Counted from the stretch's first letter, positions 1 to 7,740 are shown. The stretch: DNA of 17,144 nt from an uncultured Hyphomicrobiales bacterium (GCA_903930095.1 CAIYXE010000087.1:1-17144), one strand, 5' to 3'. Numbers and translations are program-made. The notes: a model not told the origin generated them from the letters alone.

Positions 1-1
1 C

Positions 2-274
2 GGCACGGCGGCGGATGCACTGGTGGCCGCCCGCTCATCCGTCTGTGCACGGATCGAATTGCGGCGGAACGATCGCTATGATGATCCGCCGCTCGATGAT
101 TTCGTGCTGGAGCCCGGCCGGCCCATGGCCATGAGGCCCACAGCGCGGCATCTCCGCCTCATGGACCTCAAGGCGCCACTCGTGCTCGACCAGCGCTTCA
201 CCATCACCCTGACCTTCCGGGAGGCGGGCGAGATCGACGTCGAGTTCCACGTAGAGCATACGCCGGGCGATTAG
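2..274 (+). CDS. PCu(A)C-like copper chaperone family protein, C-terminal part (5' end outside window)
   Basis: The reading frame is open from the left edge to a TAG stop, so this is the last ~90 residues of a longer protein. The GTG at 23 is internal. The order of motifs, VAARSS, then RIEL, then LEPG, then a 'HLRLMDLKAPL' block and a 'LTFREAGEIDVEF' strand, fits the C-terminal half of periplasmic PCu(A)C (DUF461) proteins. Those deliver Cu(I) to cytochrome oxidase and often sit beside Sco-type genes. In known members a His follows 'VEL', one or two Met lie downstream, and the later motif is H-x-M. Here the first His is Arg (RIELRR), the second motif reads HLR instead of HLM, and no Met fills the middle position, so most Cu ligands are missing. 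It may be a non-copper paralogue or a decayed copy. The fold assignment is moderately secure; the function is not. Confidence 0.6.
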   Translation, partial: GTAADALVAARSSVCARIELRRNDRYDDPPLDDFVLEPGRPMAMRPTARHLRLMDLKAPLVLDQRFTITLTFREAGEIDVEFHVEHTPGD

Positions 275-283
275 CGCAAGCTT

Positions 284-321
284 TCATTCCTCTCCCCCAC
301 AAGCGCAGGGGAAAGGAATGA
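284..321. terminator. strong hairpin downstream of the PCu(A)C-like gene, possible terminator
   Basis: Arms at 285-297 and 308-320 pair over 13 bp with one mismatch around a 10-nt loop, and one more A-T pair extends the stem at 284/321. It lies 10 bp after the stop of the upstream gene and about 100 bp before the glycosyltransferase. Neither strand has a clear T-run after the stem, so it is not a textbook intrinsic terminator; it could be a Rho-assisted terminator or an mRNA 3' end stabiliser. The rest of 275-422 shows nothing recognisable. Confidence 0.5.
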
Positions 322-422
322 GTTGATAAGCCCGCCGGAATCTGCTGCAGCGACAGTTCCACGCCATTCGCTTGCGTTCATCGCGGAGCCTGCTAATTCT
401 GCCGGATAAGCTGGACAAAGAC

Positions 423-1622
423 ATGCAAGGGAAAGAACGTATTCTCCTGACCTGCTGGGGAACACTCGGGGAAGTTTTTCCCATCCAGCGGCTTGCAAGG
501 CATCTCACCGGACAAGGCAATCGCGTGCATGTCTGCGGTCCAGGCTATGCGCAACAACTGTTCGGGGGAGTTTCCGCCTCATTCTCGGCCATACCCACCG
601 GCATCGAGCAAACCGATTGGCGGATAGAAAACCAACAACGGTTTCTGTCACAAAGGCACGGCTTGGAATCGATCCTGAATGACATCGACGAACATGCCCA
701 TTTAGCGGCCGAGCAGATGCACCGCGTAATCATCAAGCAGAAGATCAGCAAGGTGATGCATAGCTGGATCACCCCAGCGGCGGCAATCGCAGCGCACAGG
801 GCGCGCGTCCCTTCGGTCCGGCTGTATCTCTACCCGCTTGCACTGAACCAGCAGGCGGATCCGCCCGTCATGCCCAGGTGGCCAAGGCTCACCTCCTGCT
901 CACAAGGTATAGAGACGCGCCGGAAACTCCAACCGGTTCTCTCCCACCGCTATCGCAGGCTCATTCCCCGCCTCATGGCGCTTGGAAATGACGCGGGGCT
1001 TGCGCCAGAGACATATGAAATGTTTCCAGCCGAAAGGCCTTCCTGCGCGCGCCTTGCCCTGTTCGACGAGCGCCTGCTGCTGTCCGCAGACAAGACGCTG
1101 GACTTCCTCAACCTGCCGCTCCAGCCCAAGCCCACCATGCCGCCTGAACTGGAAGAGTTTCTCGGCAGGCACGGCGCGCCCATCCTGATCTCGCTCGGCT
1201 CGTTCAAGGCGCCGAACAAGCGCCATGCCATGATCACGCTACTCGCGGCCATCCGCTCGCTTTCCCTGCCGGCCGTGGCGGTGCTTGGCCAGCCCGGACC
1301 TCGGCAAGCGATCAAGCACCCGAATGCGCTGATCCTCAGCAATTGCTCCCTACCGGCCGCCATGCCGCATTGCAGGCTCGTGATCCATCATGGAGGCATC
1401 GGTACCCTGCAGGAAACGCTGAATGCCGGCCGCGTATCCCTCACCATGCCGCTTCAGTTCGATCAATTCGACAATGCCCGCCGCCTCAAGGCGCTGGGCC
1501 TCGGGCATACGGCCGCACCCGGAAGGCGCGATGGCAATGCCCTGGCCTCGCTCATCGCACGCGCCCTCGGAGACGGCGAGACTGCGGCACGCTGCAAGGC
1601 CTGGACAAGCCAACACAGCTGA
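423..1622 (+). CDS. glycosyltransferase, GT1/MGT (UDP-glycosyltransferase-like) family
   Basis: Predicted 399-residue GT-B glycosyltransferase that transfers a sugar from a nucleotide-sugar donor to an unknown lipid, sterol or natural-product acceptor. The N-terminus 'RILLTCWGTLGEVFPIQRLA' is the usual opening of this family (small Gly-rich loop, then helix). The C-terminal donor-binding signature is clear: LVIHHGGIGT with His322-His323, then MPLQFDQFDN with Asp347-Gln348. I chose the ATG at 423 because it puts the protein start right at the family's first beta strand; an in-frame TTG at 372 would add 17 residues that do not look like the family. It is slightly short at the C-terminus. It converges on the alcohol dehydrogenase gene with only 21 bp between stops. 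GC by hand count over 601-780 is about 52%, lower than the following genes. The acceptor is unknown and no neighbouring biosynthetic genes help. Confidence 0.85.
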   Translation: MQGKERILLTCWGTLGEVFPIQRLARHLTGQGNRVHVCGPGYAQQLFGGVSASFSAIPTGIEQTDWRIENQQRFLSQRHGLESILNDIDEHAHLAAEQMHRVIIKQKISKVMHSWITPAAAIAAHRARVPSVRLYLYPLALNQQADPPVMPRWPRLTSCSQGIETRRKLQPVLSHRYRRLIPRLMALGNDAGLAPETYEMFPAERPSCARLALFDERLLLSADKTLDFLNLPLQPKPTMPPELEEFLGRHGAPILISLGSFKAPNKRHAMITLLAAIRSLSLPAVAVLGQPGPRQAIKHPNALILSNCSLPAAMPHCRLVIHHGGIGTLQETLNAGRVSLTMPLQFDQFDNARRLKALGLGHTAAPGRRDGNALASLIARALGDGETAARCKAWTSQHS

Positions 1623-1643
1623 CCAGACGCCGGGAAGGCTGCC

Positions 1644-2804
1644 TCAGAGATCCCCCGTCACGCACTTCTTCGCCAGCGCCTTGTACTGCTTCTCGGTGAA
1701 CTGGATCGGGTTGCCGCCTGCGGAAGGATCCTTGATCGCCATCGCCGCCACCTCGTCCAGGCGCCTGGTGTCGATGCCGATGTCCTTCAGCGCATGGGGA
1801 ATGCCGATCTCCTTCCTCAGCGCCAGAATCCACTTGAGGAAGCCGTTGAAGCCGCCCTTGATGCCCAAGTAGGCGGCGGCGCGCTCGATGTCCTTCTCGA
1901 TCTTGCGGCGGTTGGCCTTCACCACATAGGGCATGATGATGCCGTTCAGCAGGCCGTGGTGCGCATCGTAAAGGCCGCCGAAGGGGTGCGCGATCGCGTG
2001 AATGGCGCCAAGACCCCGCTGGAAGGCGGTGGCGCCCATGGCGGAGGCGACCAGCATGTTGCCGCGCGCATCAAGGTCCTTCGGCTTCTTCACGGCCTTG
2101 GCGAGGTTGTCCTTGACGAGGCGCATGCCCTCGAGCGCCACGCCCGCAGACCATGGGTGATAGAACGGCGCGCAATAGGCTTCCAGATTATGGGCCAGGG
2201 CATCCATGCCGGTGGCGGCGGTGAGCTTCGGGGGAAGGCCCACGGTCAGTTCCGGATCGAGGATCGCCACCTTGGGCATGATGGACGGGTGGAAGATGAT
2301 CTTCTTCTCATGGGTGATCGGGTGGGTGATGACGCCTGCGCGGCCCACTTCCGAGCCGGTGCCCGCCGTGGTCGGCACGGCGATGATGGGCGAGATCACC
2401 GAGGCGTTGGCCCTCGTCCACCAGTCACCGATGTCTTCGAGCTCGAAGATCGACAGGTTCTGCGCATGCATCAGCGCAATCATCTTGCCCGTGTCGAGGC
2501 CGGAGCCGCCACCCAGCGCCACCACGCCATCGTGCTTTCCGTCGTTGAACGCCTTGCAGCCGGCGAGCACGTTCTCCTCCACCGGGTTGGGGCGCACGTC
2601 GGCGAAGAGTGCCGCCTTGAGGCCCGCCTTCTTCAGGTCCGCCATGATGTCCGCCACCATGGGCATGGCGGCCAGACCCTTGTCAGTGACCACCAGCGGG
2701 CGCTTGATGCCGTTGGCCTTGCAGAACTCGGCCAGTTCCCTGATGCGGCCCGCGCCGTATTTGATGGCGGTGGGGTAATTGATGTTGCGGTTCGGAATGG
2801 CCAT
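1644..2804 (-). CDS. iron-containing alcohol dehydrogenase (group III ADH family)
   Basis: 386 residues, full length for the family. These enzymes oxidise an alcohol to an aldehyde (or the reverse) with NAD(P) in the cytosol. The dinucleotide-binding GGGSGLDTGK lies near residues 98-107. The four metal ligands align with FucO: Asp201 and His205 (MDALAHNLEAY), His269 and His283 (AIHAIAHPFGG then DAHHG). The ATG at 2804 is preceded by AGGAG at 9-10 nt. It is the last gene of a minus-strand set, 88 bp after the glutamine-synthetase-like gene, and the gap contains a short palindromic repeat relic. Context suggests the alcohol is a gamma-glutamylated amino alcohol or an alcohol from the same pathway; that is inference. 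The 337-residue frame open on the opposite strand is a coding shadow. Confidence 0.93.
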   Translation of the reverse strand: MAIPNRNINYPTAIKYGAGRIRELAEFCKANGIKRPLVVTDKGLAAMPMVADIMADLKKAGLKAALFADVRPNPVEENVLAGCKAFNDGKHDGVVALGGGSGLDTGKMIALMHAQNLSIFELEDIGDWWTRANASVISPIIAVPTTAGTGSEVGRAGVITHPITHEKKIIFHPSIMPKVAILDPELTVGLPPKLTAATGMDALAHNLEAYCAPFYHPWSAGVALEGMRLVKDNLAKAVKKPKDLDARGNMLVASAMGATAFQRGLGAIHAIAHPFGGLYDAHHGLLNGIIMPYVVKANRRKIEKDIERAAAYLGIKGGFNGFLKWILALRKEIGIPHALKDIGIDTRRLDEVAAMAIKDPSAGGNPIQFTEKQYKALAKKCVTGDL

Positions 2805-2833
2805 TAGGGTGTCTCCTGGGTTTCTTTATTCTT

Positions 2834-2864
2834 CCGTCATGCCAGCTTTCGCTCGGGTGACAGC
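2834..2864. repeat. short palindromic element, apparent relic of the intergenic repeat at 7768-7842
   Basis: The segment begins CCGTCATGCC and ends GCTTTCGCTCGGGTGACAGC. The larger palindrome at 7768-7842 begins CCGTCATTCC and ends GCTTTCGCCGGGGTGACGGC. The outer ends match, with about 45 bp of the centre missing. It sits between two genes of one operon, where its imperfect stem (GTCA...TGAC ends) could fold in the mRNA. Confidence 0.5.
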
Positions 2865-2892
2865 ATCAGAGCGGGTGGGAAAGGGACTCGAC

Positions 2893-4266
2893 TTAGTATC
2901 TCTCGAAGCCGCGCTTCAGTTCGAGGTCGGTGACGCGGCGGTCGAATTCGAACTGCTCCCAATTGGCGGTGTGAACGTAGTGGTCCACCACCTCATTGCC
3001 CATCACCTTGCGCAGAAAATCCGATTCGTCGAGGAGGCGCGTCGCCTCCCGCAGGGTCTTGGGAATTTCGCGCAGCTTGCGCGAGGTGTCATAGATGTCG
3101 CCCGAGACCACAGGCTCCAGCTCCATCTTCTTCTCGATGCCGTCGAGGCCCGCGGCGATCAGCGCGGCGAAGGCGAGATAGGGGTTGAGGTCGGCACCAC
3201 CGATGCGGCACTCGACGCGGATCGCCTTGGTCTCCGCGCCACAGATGCGGAAGCCCGCCGTGCGGTTGTCGAAGCTCCACACCGCGCGGGTGGGCGCGAA
3301 GGTGCCGGCCATGAAGCGCTTGTAGGAGTTGATGTAGGGCGCAAGAAAATAGGTAAGCTCACCGGCATGGGCGAGCTGGCCCGCAAGGTAATGCTTCATC
3401 ATCGCCGACATGCCGTGCTCGCCCGCCTTGTCCATGAAGAGCGGCTTTTCATCGAGCGACCACAGCGACTGGTGGATGTGGGAGGAGTTGCCGGCCATGC
3501 CGTAGTCCCACTTGGCCATGAAACTCACGGCCTTGCCGACATTATAGGCGATTTCCTTGGCACCGTTCTTGATGATGGCGTGGCGGTCCGCCATCTCCAG
3601 CGCCTCGGCGTATTTGACGTTGATCTCCTCCTGACCAGGGCCCCATTCGCCCTTGGAGTTCTCGACCGGGATGCCCGCACCCGCCAGCCCGTTGCGAAGC
3701 GCGCGCATGTAGACCTCTTCCTTTGAGGTCTGCAGGATATGGTAGTCCTCGATGTAGTACCCGGCGGTCTTGAGGTTGCGGTAGCCCTTCTGGTTCGCCA
3801 GCTCGTAGGAATCATCGAACAGGAAGAACTCGAGCTCCGAGGCCATGTAGGCCTTCATCTTCATCGCCTCAAGGCGCTTCAGCTGCTTCTTGAGCATGCC
3901 GCGCGGGGAATGCGGCACGTCCTCATGGGTGTGATGGTCGAGCACGTCACAGAGCACCAGCGCCGTGCCGGGCAACCATGGCGTGCGGCGCAGCGTGGCG
4001 AGGTCCGGTTTCAGGATGAAGTCGCCATAGCCCTTGTCCCAGCTCGTCGCCTTGTAGCCCGGCACCGGCTCCATCTCGATGTCGACGCCCAGGAGATAGT
4101 TGCAGCCATGCGTCTCCTCATATCCTCCGTCTACGAAGTATTTGGCATGGAAGCGCTTGCCGACGAGGCGGCCCTGCAGGTCGACCATCGCGGCCACCAC
4201 CGTATCGATGGTGCCGGCGGCCACTTCGGCCCTCAGCTCGTCGAGGCTCAGCATACCTTCACTCAT
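2893..4266 (-). CDS. glutamine synthetase family protein, probable gamma-glutamyl-amine ligase (GlnA4-like; GS1)
   Basis: 457 residues. ATP-dependent ligation of glutamate through its gamma-carboxyl to an amine is expected. Catalytic residues of the GS fold are present: Glu144 and Glu146 (SELEFFLF), Glu207 with GPGQEEI, His263 (SSHIHQS), Arg317 (NSYKRF), Arg335 (DNRT), Glu352 and Arg354 (VECR). Residues that bind ammonium in true GS are absent: the FDGSS motif carrying Asp50/Ser53 is replaced by THGCN, and the flap Glu327 aligns with Phe323. From memory, the N-terminal motifs (QGRLVGKRF, GCNYLL, GYGDF, PDLATLRR) resemble the actinobacterial gamma-glutamylethanolamide synthetase GlnA4 class. 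The ATG at 4266 has GGGAGAA about 5 nt upstream and lies 18 bp after the amidohydrolase stop, so the two are surely cotranscribed. Family assignment is certain; amine specificity is inferred. Confidence 0.93.
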   Translation of the reverse strand: MSEGMLSLDELRAEVAAGTIDTVVAAMVDLQGRLVGKRFHAKYFVDGGYEETHGCNYLLGVDIEMEPVPGYKATSWDKGYGDFILKPDLATLRRTPWLPGTALVLCDVLDHHTHEDVPHSPRGMLKKQLKRLEAMKMKAYMASELEFFLFDDSYELANQKGYRNLKTAGYYIEDYHILQTSKEEVYMRALRNGLAGAGIPVENSKGEWGPGQEEINVKYAEALEMADRHAIIKNGAKEIAYNVGKAVSFMAKWDYGMAGNSSHIHQSLWSLDEKPLFMDKAGEHGMSAMMKHYLAGQLAHAGELTYFLAPYINSYKRFMAGTFAPTRAVWSFDNRTAGFRICGAETKAIRVECRIGGADLNPYLAFAALIAAGLDGIEKKMELEPVVSGDIYDTSRKLREIPKTLREATRLLDESDFLRKVMGNEVVDHYVHTANWEQFEFDRRVTDLELKRGFERY

Positions 4267-4284
4267 GTCGTTCTCCCGTCTCTT

Positions 4285-5034
4285 CTATGTGGTTGCGGCC
4301 TGGATGAGCGGCACGGAGAGCCGCTGGGCCCATTCGTCCTGGCCGCGCTCGGTGGCCACCAGGTCATTCCTGATCTCGATCATGGCATGCTGGAGGCCGC
4401 GCGCGAAGCCATGCATGTTGAGGGTGTGGAGCACGCCGTCCTTGGGGCCATAGGGCTCGTTGAGGCGCGCATCGATATTGGGGAAGCTCTTGATGAGCTT
4501 GGCGGAGAGCGCCGTGTCCCGGTCATGCAGGATGCCGAGTTCGACGCTGCGCGGCTTGCCCTTGTAGACGGGCGTGAAGGAGTGGATCGACACGATGAGC
4601 GCCTGGCGGCCGGCCGCGGCGCGCCTGTCGAGGACGAGGGAAACGCCGTCATGAAAAGGGCGGTAGATCTCCCGCGCCCGGGCGAGCCTGTCTTCCGCCG
4701 GGAGCTTGCGGTTGCCGGGAATGGCGGTGAGCTCGCTCACCTCCGGAATGGCGCCGGGCGATTCCGGCGGCCGGTTGCAATCATAGGCCAGCCGCGAATA
4801 GCGCTGCAGCAACAGCGGCGCATCCATGAGGCGGGAGAGGAGCCGCGCCACCTTTTCCGCGCCGATGTCCCAGGCGATGTGGCTGTTGAGATCCGCGTCG
4901 GAAAGGCCGAGCGTGCCGAGGCGCCGCGGCATGAGGCGCGCGGCGTGCTCGCAGATCAGCACATAGGGGGAGCGACCCTCTTCATTGACGGCAATGAAGG
5001 GGCTTTCCTCGTCATCGTGGAGCAAGGCTCCCAT
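4285..5034 (-). CDS. N-formylglutamate amidohydrolase family protein (PF05013-like)
   Basis: 249 residues. The family cleaves the amide of N-formylglutamate, and members near ligase genes may act on other glutamyl amides. Visible family blocks in order: VLICEHA, DIGAEKVARLLSRLM, the 'RYSRLAYDCNRPPE' strand, 'YRPFHDG', and the IHSFTPVYKGKPR block with its His, followed by ELGILHDRD. I chose the ATG at 5034: it has GGAG 9 nt upstream and the first conserved block begins soon after. An in-frame extension to 5151 would overlap the divergent regulator's start and cover the promoters. First gene of the minus-strand set with GS1 and the alcohol dehydrogenase. No other histidine-degradation (hut) genes are nearby, so a histidine pathway role is unlikely. 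Hydrolysis of a gamma-glutamyl product is a plausible alternative but unproven for this family. Confidence 0.88.
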   Translation of the reverse strand: MGALLHDDEESPFIAVNEEGRSPYVLICEHAARLMPRRLGTLGLSDADLNSHIAWDIGAEKVARLLSRLMDAPLLLQRYSRLAYDCNRPPESPGAIPEVSELTAIPGNRKLPAEDRLARAREIYRPFHDGVSLVLDRRAAAGRQALIVSIHSFTPVYKGKPRSVELGILHDRDTALSAKLIKSFPNIDARLNEPYGPKDGVLHTLNMHGFARGLQHAMIEIRNDLVATERGQDEWAQRLSVPLIQAATT

Positions 5035-5068
5035 CCACAGGGTCTCCGGGGAATTCGGCAGTGTTGTA

Positions 5069-5086
5069 GCAATGATTTCAGATTGC
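5069..5086. promoter_or_regulatory. inverted repeat GCAAT-N8-ATTGC, candidate RpiR operator
   Basis: Perfect 5-bp arms at 5069-5073 and 5082-5086 separated by 8 bp. It overlaps the -10 element of the minus-strand promoter and the -35 element of the plus-strand promoter, a position from which one bound dimer could control both directions. The short arms mean chance is possible. RpiR proteins bind as dimers through an N-terminal HTH, which fits a site of about this size. Confidence 0.4.
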
Positions 5087-5100
5087 ACGGCGACTGTCAA
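5072..5100 (-). promoter_or_regulatory. sigma70-type promoter for the amidohydrolase-GS1-ADH operon
   Basis: On the minus strand a perfect TTGACA (5100-5095) is followed after 17 bp by AATCAT (5077-5072), four of six matches to TATAAT. The predicted transcript would start near 5065, about 30 nt before the ATG at 5034. The perfect -35 and ideal spacing make this the best promoter in the window. Confidence 0.6.
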
Positions 5101-5112
5101 ATTCGTTACACT
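5083..5112 (+). promoter_or_regulatory. candidate promoter for the rpiR-betA pair
   Basis: TTGCAC (5083-5088), an 18-bp spacer and TACACT (5107-5112) on the plus strand. Transcription would begin near 5119, about 20 nt before the RpiR ATG, leaving room for its GGGAGA ribosome site at about 5128-5133. It overlaps the minus-strand promoter, so the two directions would compete or be co-regulated. Confidence 0.45.
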
Positions 5113-5139
5113 GCCTGGCCGACCCCCGGGAGAAGCACC

Positions 5140-6006
5140 ATGCCGCCGCACCGCACCGCCACGGTTGCCGAACGACTGCGACTGATGTCAGGCGAGCTCA
5201 CCGCCGCCGAGCGCAAGCTGATGGCGGCGCTTTTCGCCAATTATCCCATGGCGGGGCTGGGCAGCATCACCGACTTCGCGCGGGAGGCCGATGTCTCGAC
5301 TCCCTCCGTGCTGCGGCTTGCGAAGAAGCTGGGCTTCCCCGGGTTTCCGGCCCTGCAGGAGGAGTTGCGCTCCGAGCTTTCCGCCCAGCTTCAGAACCCC
5401 ATCGCCAAGCATGAGCGCTGGGCGGCGGATGCGCCCGACACCCATATCCTGAACAAGTTCGCCACCGCCGCGATGGAGAATCTTTCGGGCTCCCTCAAGC
5501 TGATGGACCACCGCGCCTTCGATGCCGTCGTGGCGCTGCTGGCGGACCGGAAGCGGCAGATCCACATCGCCGGCGGGCGGATCACCGGGGCGATCGCCGG
5601 CTATCTCGCCACCCACCTCCAGATGGCGCGGCCGGGCGTGGGGCTGCTCCCCGCCGCCCAGTCAGCCTGGCCGCAATACCTGCTCGACGTCGGCCGGCAG
5701 GACGTGCTCGTGCTGTTCGATATCCGCCGGTATGACGCGCGCATGCTCGATCTTGCCGCTTCCGCCCGAGAGCGGGGCGCGAAAGTCGTGCTCATTACCG
5801 ATCAGTGGATTTCCCCAATTGCGAGACTTGCTGTGCATTCACTTCCGCTCCGTATCGAAGCACCTTCCAGCTGGGATTCGAACATCGTGCCGCTGTTCGT
5901 GGCCGAGGCCCTGGTGGCAGCGACCGTGAACGCCTCCTGGCGTGAGACCGAGGCCCGGATCGCGGTGCTCGAGGCGATCTCCGACAGCGGACGGCGCGGC
6001 AAATGA
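5140..6006 (+). CDS. RpiR/MurR-type transcriptional regulator with SIS domain
   Basis: 288 residues. N-terminal helix-turn-helix over about residues 20-80 ([52 protein letters not shown]) is the HTH_6 pattern. A SIS sugar/ligand-binding domain follows at about 125-265 ([39 protein letters not shown]). The start is the ATG at 5140, preceded by GGGAGA. The same frame stays open about 1.4 kb further upstream, but that part lies antisense to GS1 and the amidohydrolase and carries no RpiR sequence. Its stop overlaps the start of the BetA-like gene (ATGA), so the two are translationally coupled. It is divergent from the GS1 operon and is the likely local regulator of both; the effector is unknown, perhaps a pathway intermediate. 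Confidence 0.92.
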   Translation: MPPHRTATVAERLRLMSGELTAAERKLMAALFANYPMAGLGSITDFAREADVSTPSVLRLAKKLGFPGFPALQEELRSELSAQLQNPIAKHERWAADAPDTHILNKFATAAMENLSGSLKLMDHRAFDAVVALLADRKRQIHIAGGRITGAIAGYLATHLQMARPGVGLLPAAQSAWPQYLLDVGRQDVLVLFDIRRYDARMLDLAASARERGAKVVLITDQWISPIARLAVHSLPLRIEAPSSWDSNIVPLFVAEALVAATVNASWRETEARIAVLEAISDSGRRGK

Positions 6007-7661
6007 CGGAGACCTATGACTACGTGATCGTGGGCGCAGGCTCCGCCGGATGCGCCATGGCCTACCGCCTGGCGGAGAACGGCAAGAACACCGTCTGCGT
6101 GCTGGAGTTCGGCGGCAGCGACCGCGGGCCCTTCATCCAGATGCCCTCGGCGCTCTCCTATCCCATGAACATGAATCTCTACAACTGGGGTTTCGAGACG
6201 GAGCCCGAGCCGCAGCTGGGCGGCAGGCGCCTCGCCACGCCGCGCGGCAAGGTAGTGGGTGGCTCCTCCTCCATCAACGGCATGGTCTATGTCAGAGGTC
6301 ACGCCAGGGACTTCGACAGCTGGGAGGAGATGGGCGCCAGGGGATGGGGCTTCCGCCACGTGCTGCCCTATTTCAAGCGGCAGGAGTCGAGCCATGGCGG
6401 GGAAGACGGCTGGCGCGGCAGTGCGGGCCCGCTGCATGTGAAGCGCGGGGAGCTGAACAATCCGCTCTACTCCGCCTTCATCGAGGCGGGCCGCGAGGCA
6501 GGCTACCCGGTAACCCCCGATTACAACGGCGGCCAGCAGGAAGGCTTTGGCCAGATGGAAATGACCGTCCACAACGGCATCCGCTGGTCTGCCGCCAATG
6601 CCTATCTCAGGCCCGCCCTGAAGCGCGGCAATGTGCGGCTTCTCACCCATGCCCTGGCGCACCGCATCCTGTTCGAGGGCCGGCGCGCCGTGGGTGTTGA
6701 ATATGATGTGCGCGGCAAGGTCAGGCAGGTGAAGGCACGGCGCGAGGTCATCGTGGCGGCCTCCTCGATCAATTCGCCGAAGCTCCTGCAGCTGTCGGGG
6801 ATCGGCGCGCCGGAAACGCTCAAGGCCGCAGGCATCGAGGTCGTGCATGCGCTGCCCGGCGTGGGCGAGAACCTGCAGGACCACCTCGAGGTCTATTTCC
6901 AGATCCGCTCCCGCGAGCCGGTGACGCTGCATTCGCAGCTCAACCTCATCTCCAAGGGCATGATCGGCACCGAATGGCTGCTGCTGAAGACGGGCCTCGG
7001 CGCCACCAATCACTTCGAGTCCTGCGGCTTCATCCGCTCGGCGGCGGGTGTGGAGTACCCGGACATCCAATATCACTTCCTGCCCGCCGCCATGCGCTAT
7101 GACGGCAAGGCCGCCTTCAACGGCCATGGTTTTCAGGTGCATGTGGGCCCGATGCGCTCGAAATCGCGCGGCCATGTGCGGGTGAAGAGCGCCGACCCCA
7201 GAGCCGCGCCCGCGATCCTCTTCAACTATCTTTCCCACCCCGACGACCTGACGGAATGGCGCCGCGCCATCCGGCTGACGCGCGAACTGTTCCGGCAGCC
7301 CGCCATGCAGCGCTATGCAGACGAAGAAATCCAGCCGGGCGCCAAGGTGGACACCGACGAGGAGATCGACGCCTTCGTGCGCGAACACTGCGAGAGCGCC
7401 TACCACCCCTGCGGCACCTGCCGGATGGGAGCAGCCGATGACCCGATGGCGGTCGTCGACCCCGAGTGCCGGGTGATCGGCATCGAGGGACTGCGGGTGG
7501 CGGATTCCTCCATCATGCCGCAGGTGACGAACGGAAACCTGAACGCCCCCACCATCATGATCGGCGAAAAGGCCAGCGACCATATCCTCGGCAAGAACCC
7601 GCTGCCGCCTTCGAACCAGCAGCCGTGGATCAACCCCGGCTGGCGGGTGAGCCAGCGGTAG
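6003..7661 (+). CDS. betA: GMC family oxidoreductase, BetA-like choline dehydrogenase
   Basis: 552 residues, close to E. coli BetA (about 556). FAD-dependent oxidation of an alcohol, classically choline to betaine aldehyde, linked to the respiratory chain at the membrane. The Rossmann FAD motif [16 protein letters not shown] lies at about 8-23. The GMC signatures [14 protein letters not shown] and [11 protein letters not shown] are present, as are the BetA-like blocks [10 protein letters not shown], '[14 protein letters not shown]' and [10 protein letters not shown]. The catalytic His is His468 and the partner Asn lies in the NGNLNAP motif near 512. It is coupled to rpiR by a 4-bp overlap. 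The usual partners are absent: no BetI-type regulator, no betaine aldehyde dehydrogenase betB and no choline sulfatase. The substrate could therefore be another amino alcohol or a gamma-glutamylated alcohol. Similarity to true BetA is high enough that choline remains the default. Confidence 0.9.
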   Translation: MTETYDYVIVGAGSAGCAMAYRLAENGKNTVCVLEFGGSDRGPFIQMPSALSYPMNMNLYNWGFETEPEPQLGGRRLATPRGKVVGGSSSINGMVYVRGHARDFDSWEEMGARGWGFRHVLPYFKRQESSHGGEDGWRGSAGPLHVKRGELNNPLYSAFIEAGREAGYPVTPDYNGGQQEGFGQMEMTVHNGIRWSAANAYLRPALKRGNVRLLTHALAHRILFEGRRAVGVEYDVRGKVRQVKARREVIVAASSINSPKLLQLSGIGAPETLKAAGIEVVHALPGVGENLQDHLEVYFQIRSREPVTLHSQLNLISKGMIGTEWLLLKTGLGATNHFESCGFIRSAAGVEYPDIQYHFLPAAMRYDGKAAFNGHGFQVHVGPMRSKSRGHVRVKSADPRAAPAILFNYLSHPDDLTEWRRAIRLTRELFRQPAMQRYADEEIQPGAKVDTDEEIDAFVREHCESAYHPCGTCRMGAADDPMAVVDPECRVIGIEGLRVADSSIMPQVTNGNLNAPTIMIGEKASDHILGKNPLPPSNQQPWINPGWRVSQR

Positions 7662-7740
7662 AAGGAAAACAATCCTTGACTTTTATTCCTAATCAGTGGT
7701 AGGCAGTCAGCAGACGTGCCTGCTGCTGATTGACATTGTG

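Noticed and set aside
1794..2807. 337-codon plus-strand open frame opposite the iron alcohol dehydrogenase
   Set aside because: The real gene on the minus strand has all four metal ligands and a good ribosome site; the opposite frame has the typical shadow composition.
4285..5034. Assignment of the amidohydrolase to histidine degradation (hutG)
   Set aside because: No other hut genes are in the window; the gene is tightly linked to GS1 and an alcohol dehydrogenase instead.
3739..5139. Long plus-strand open frame continuous with the RpiR gene (about 467 extra codons)
   Set aside because: It lies antisense to GS1 and the amidohydrolase, both with clear family motifs, and shows only low-complexity GC-rich translation. 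RpiR homology begins at the ATG at 5140, which has its own ribosome site and promoter.
5802..7583. 593-codon minus-strand open frame opposite betA
   Set aside because: The plus strand carries a complete BetA-like protein with FAD and catalytic motifs. The antisense translation is His/Gly/Ala-rich shadow sequence with no recognisable domain.
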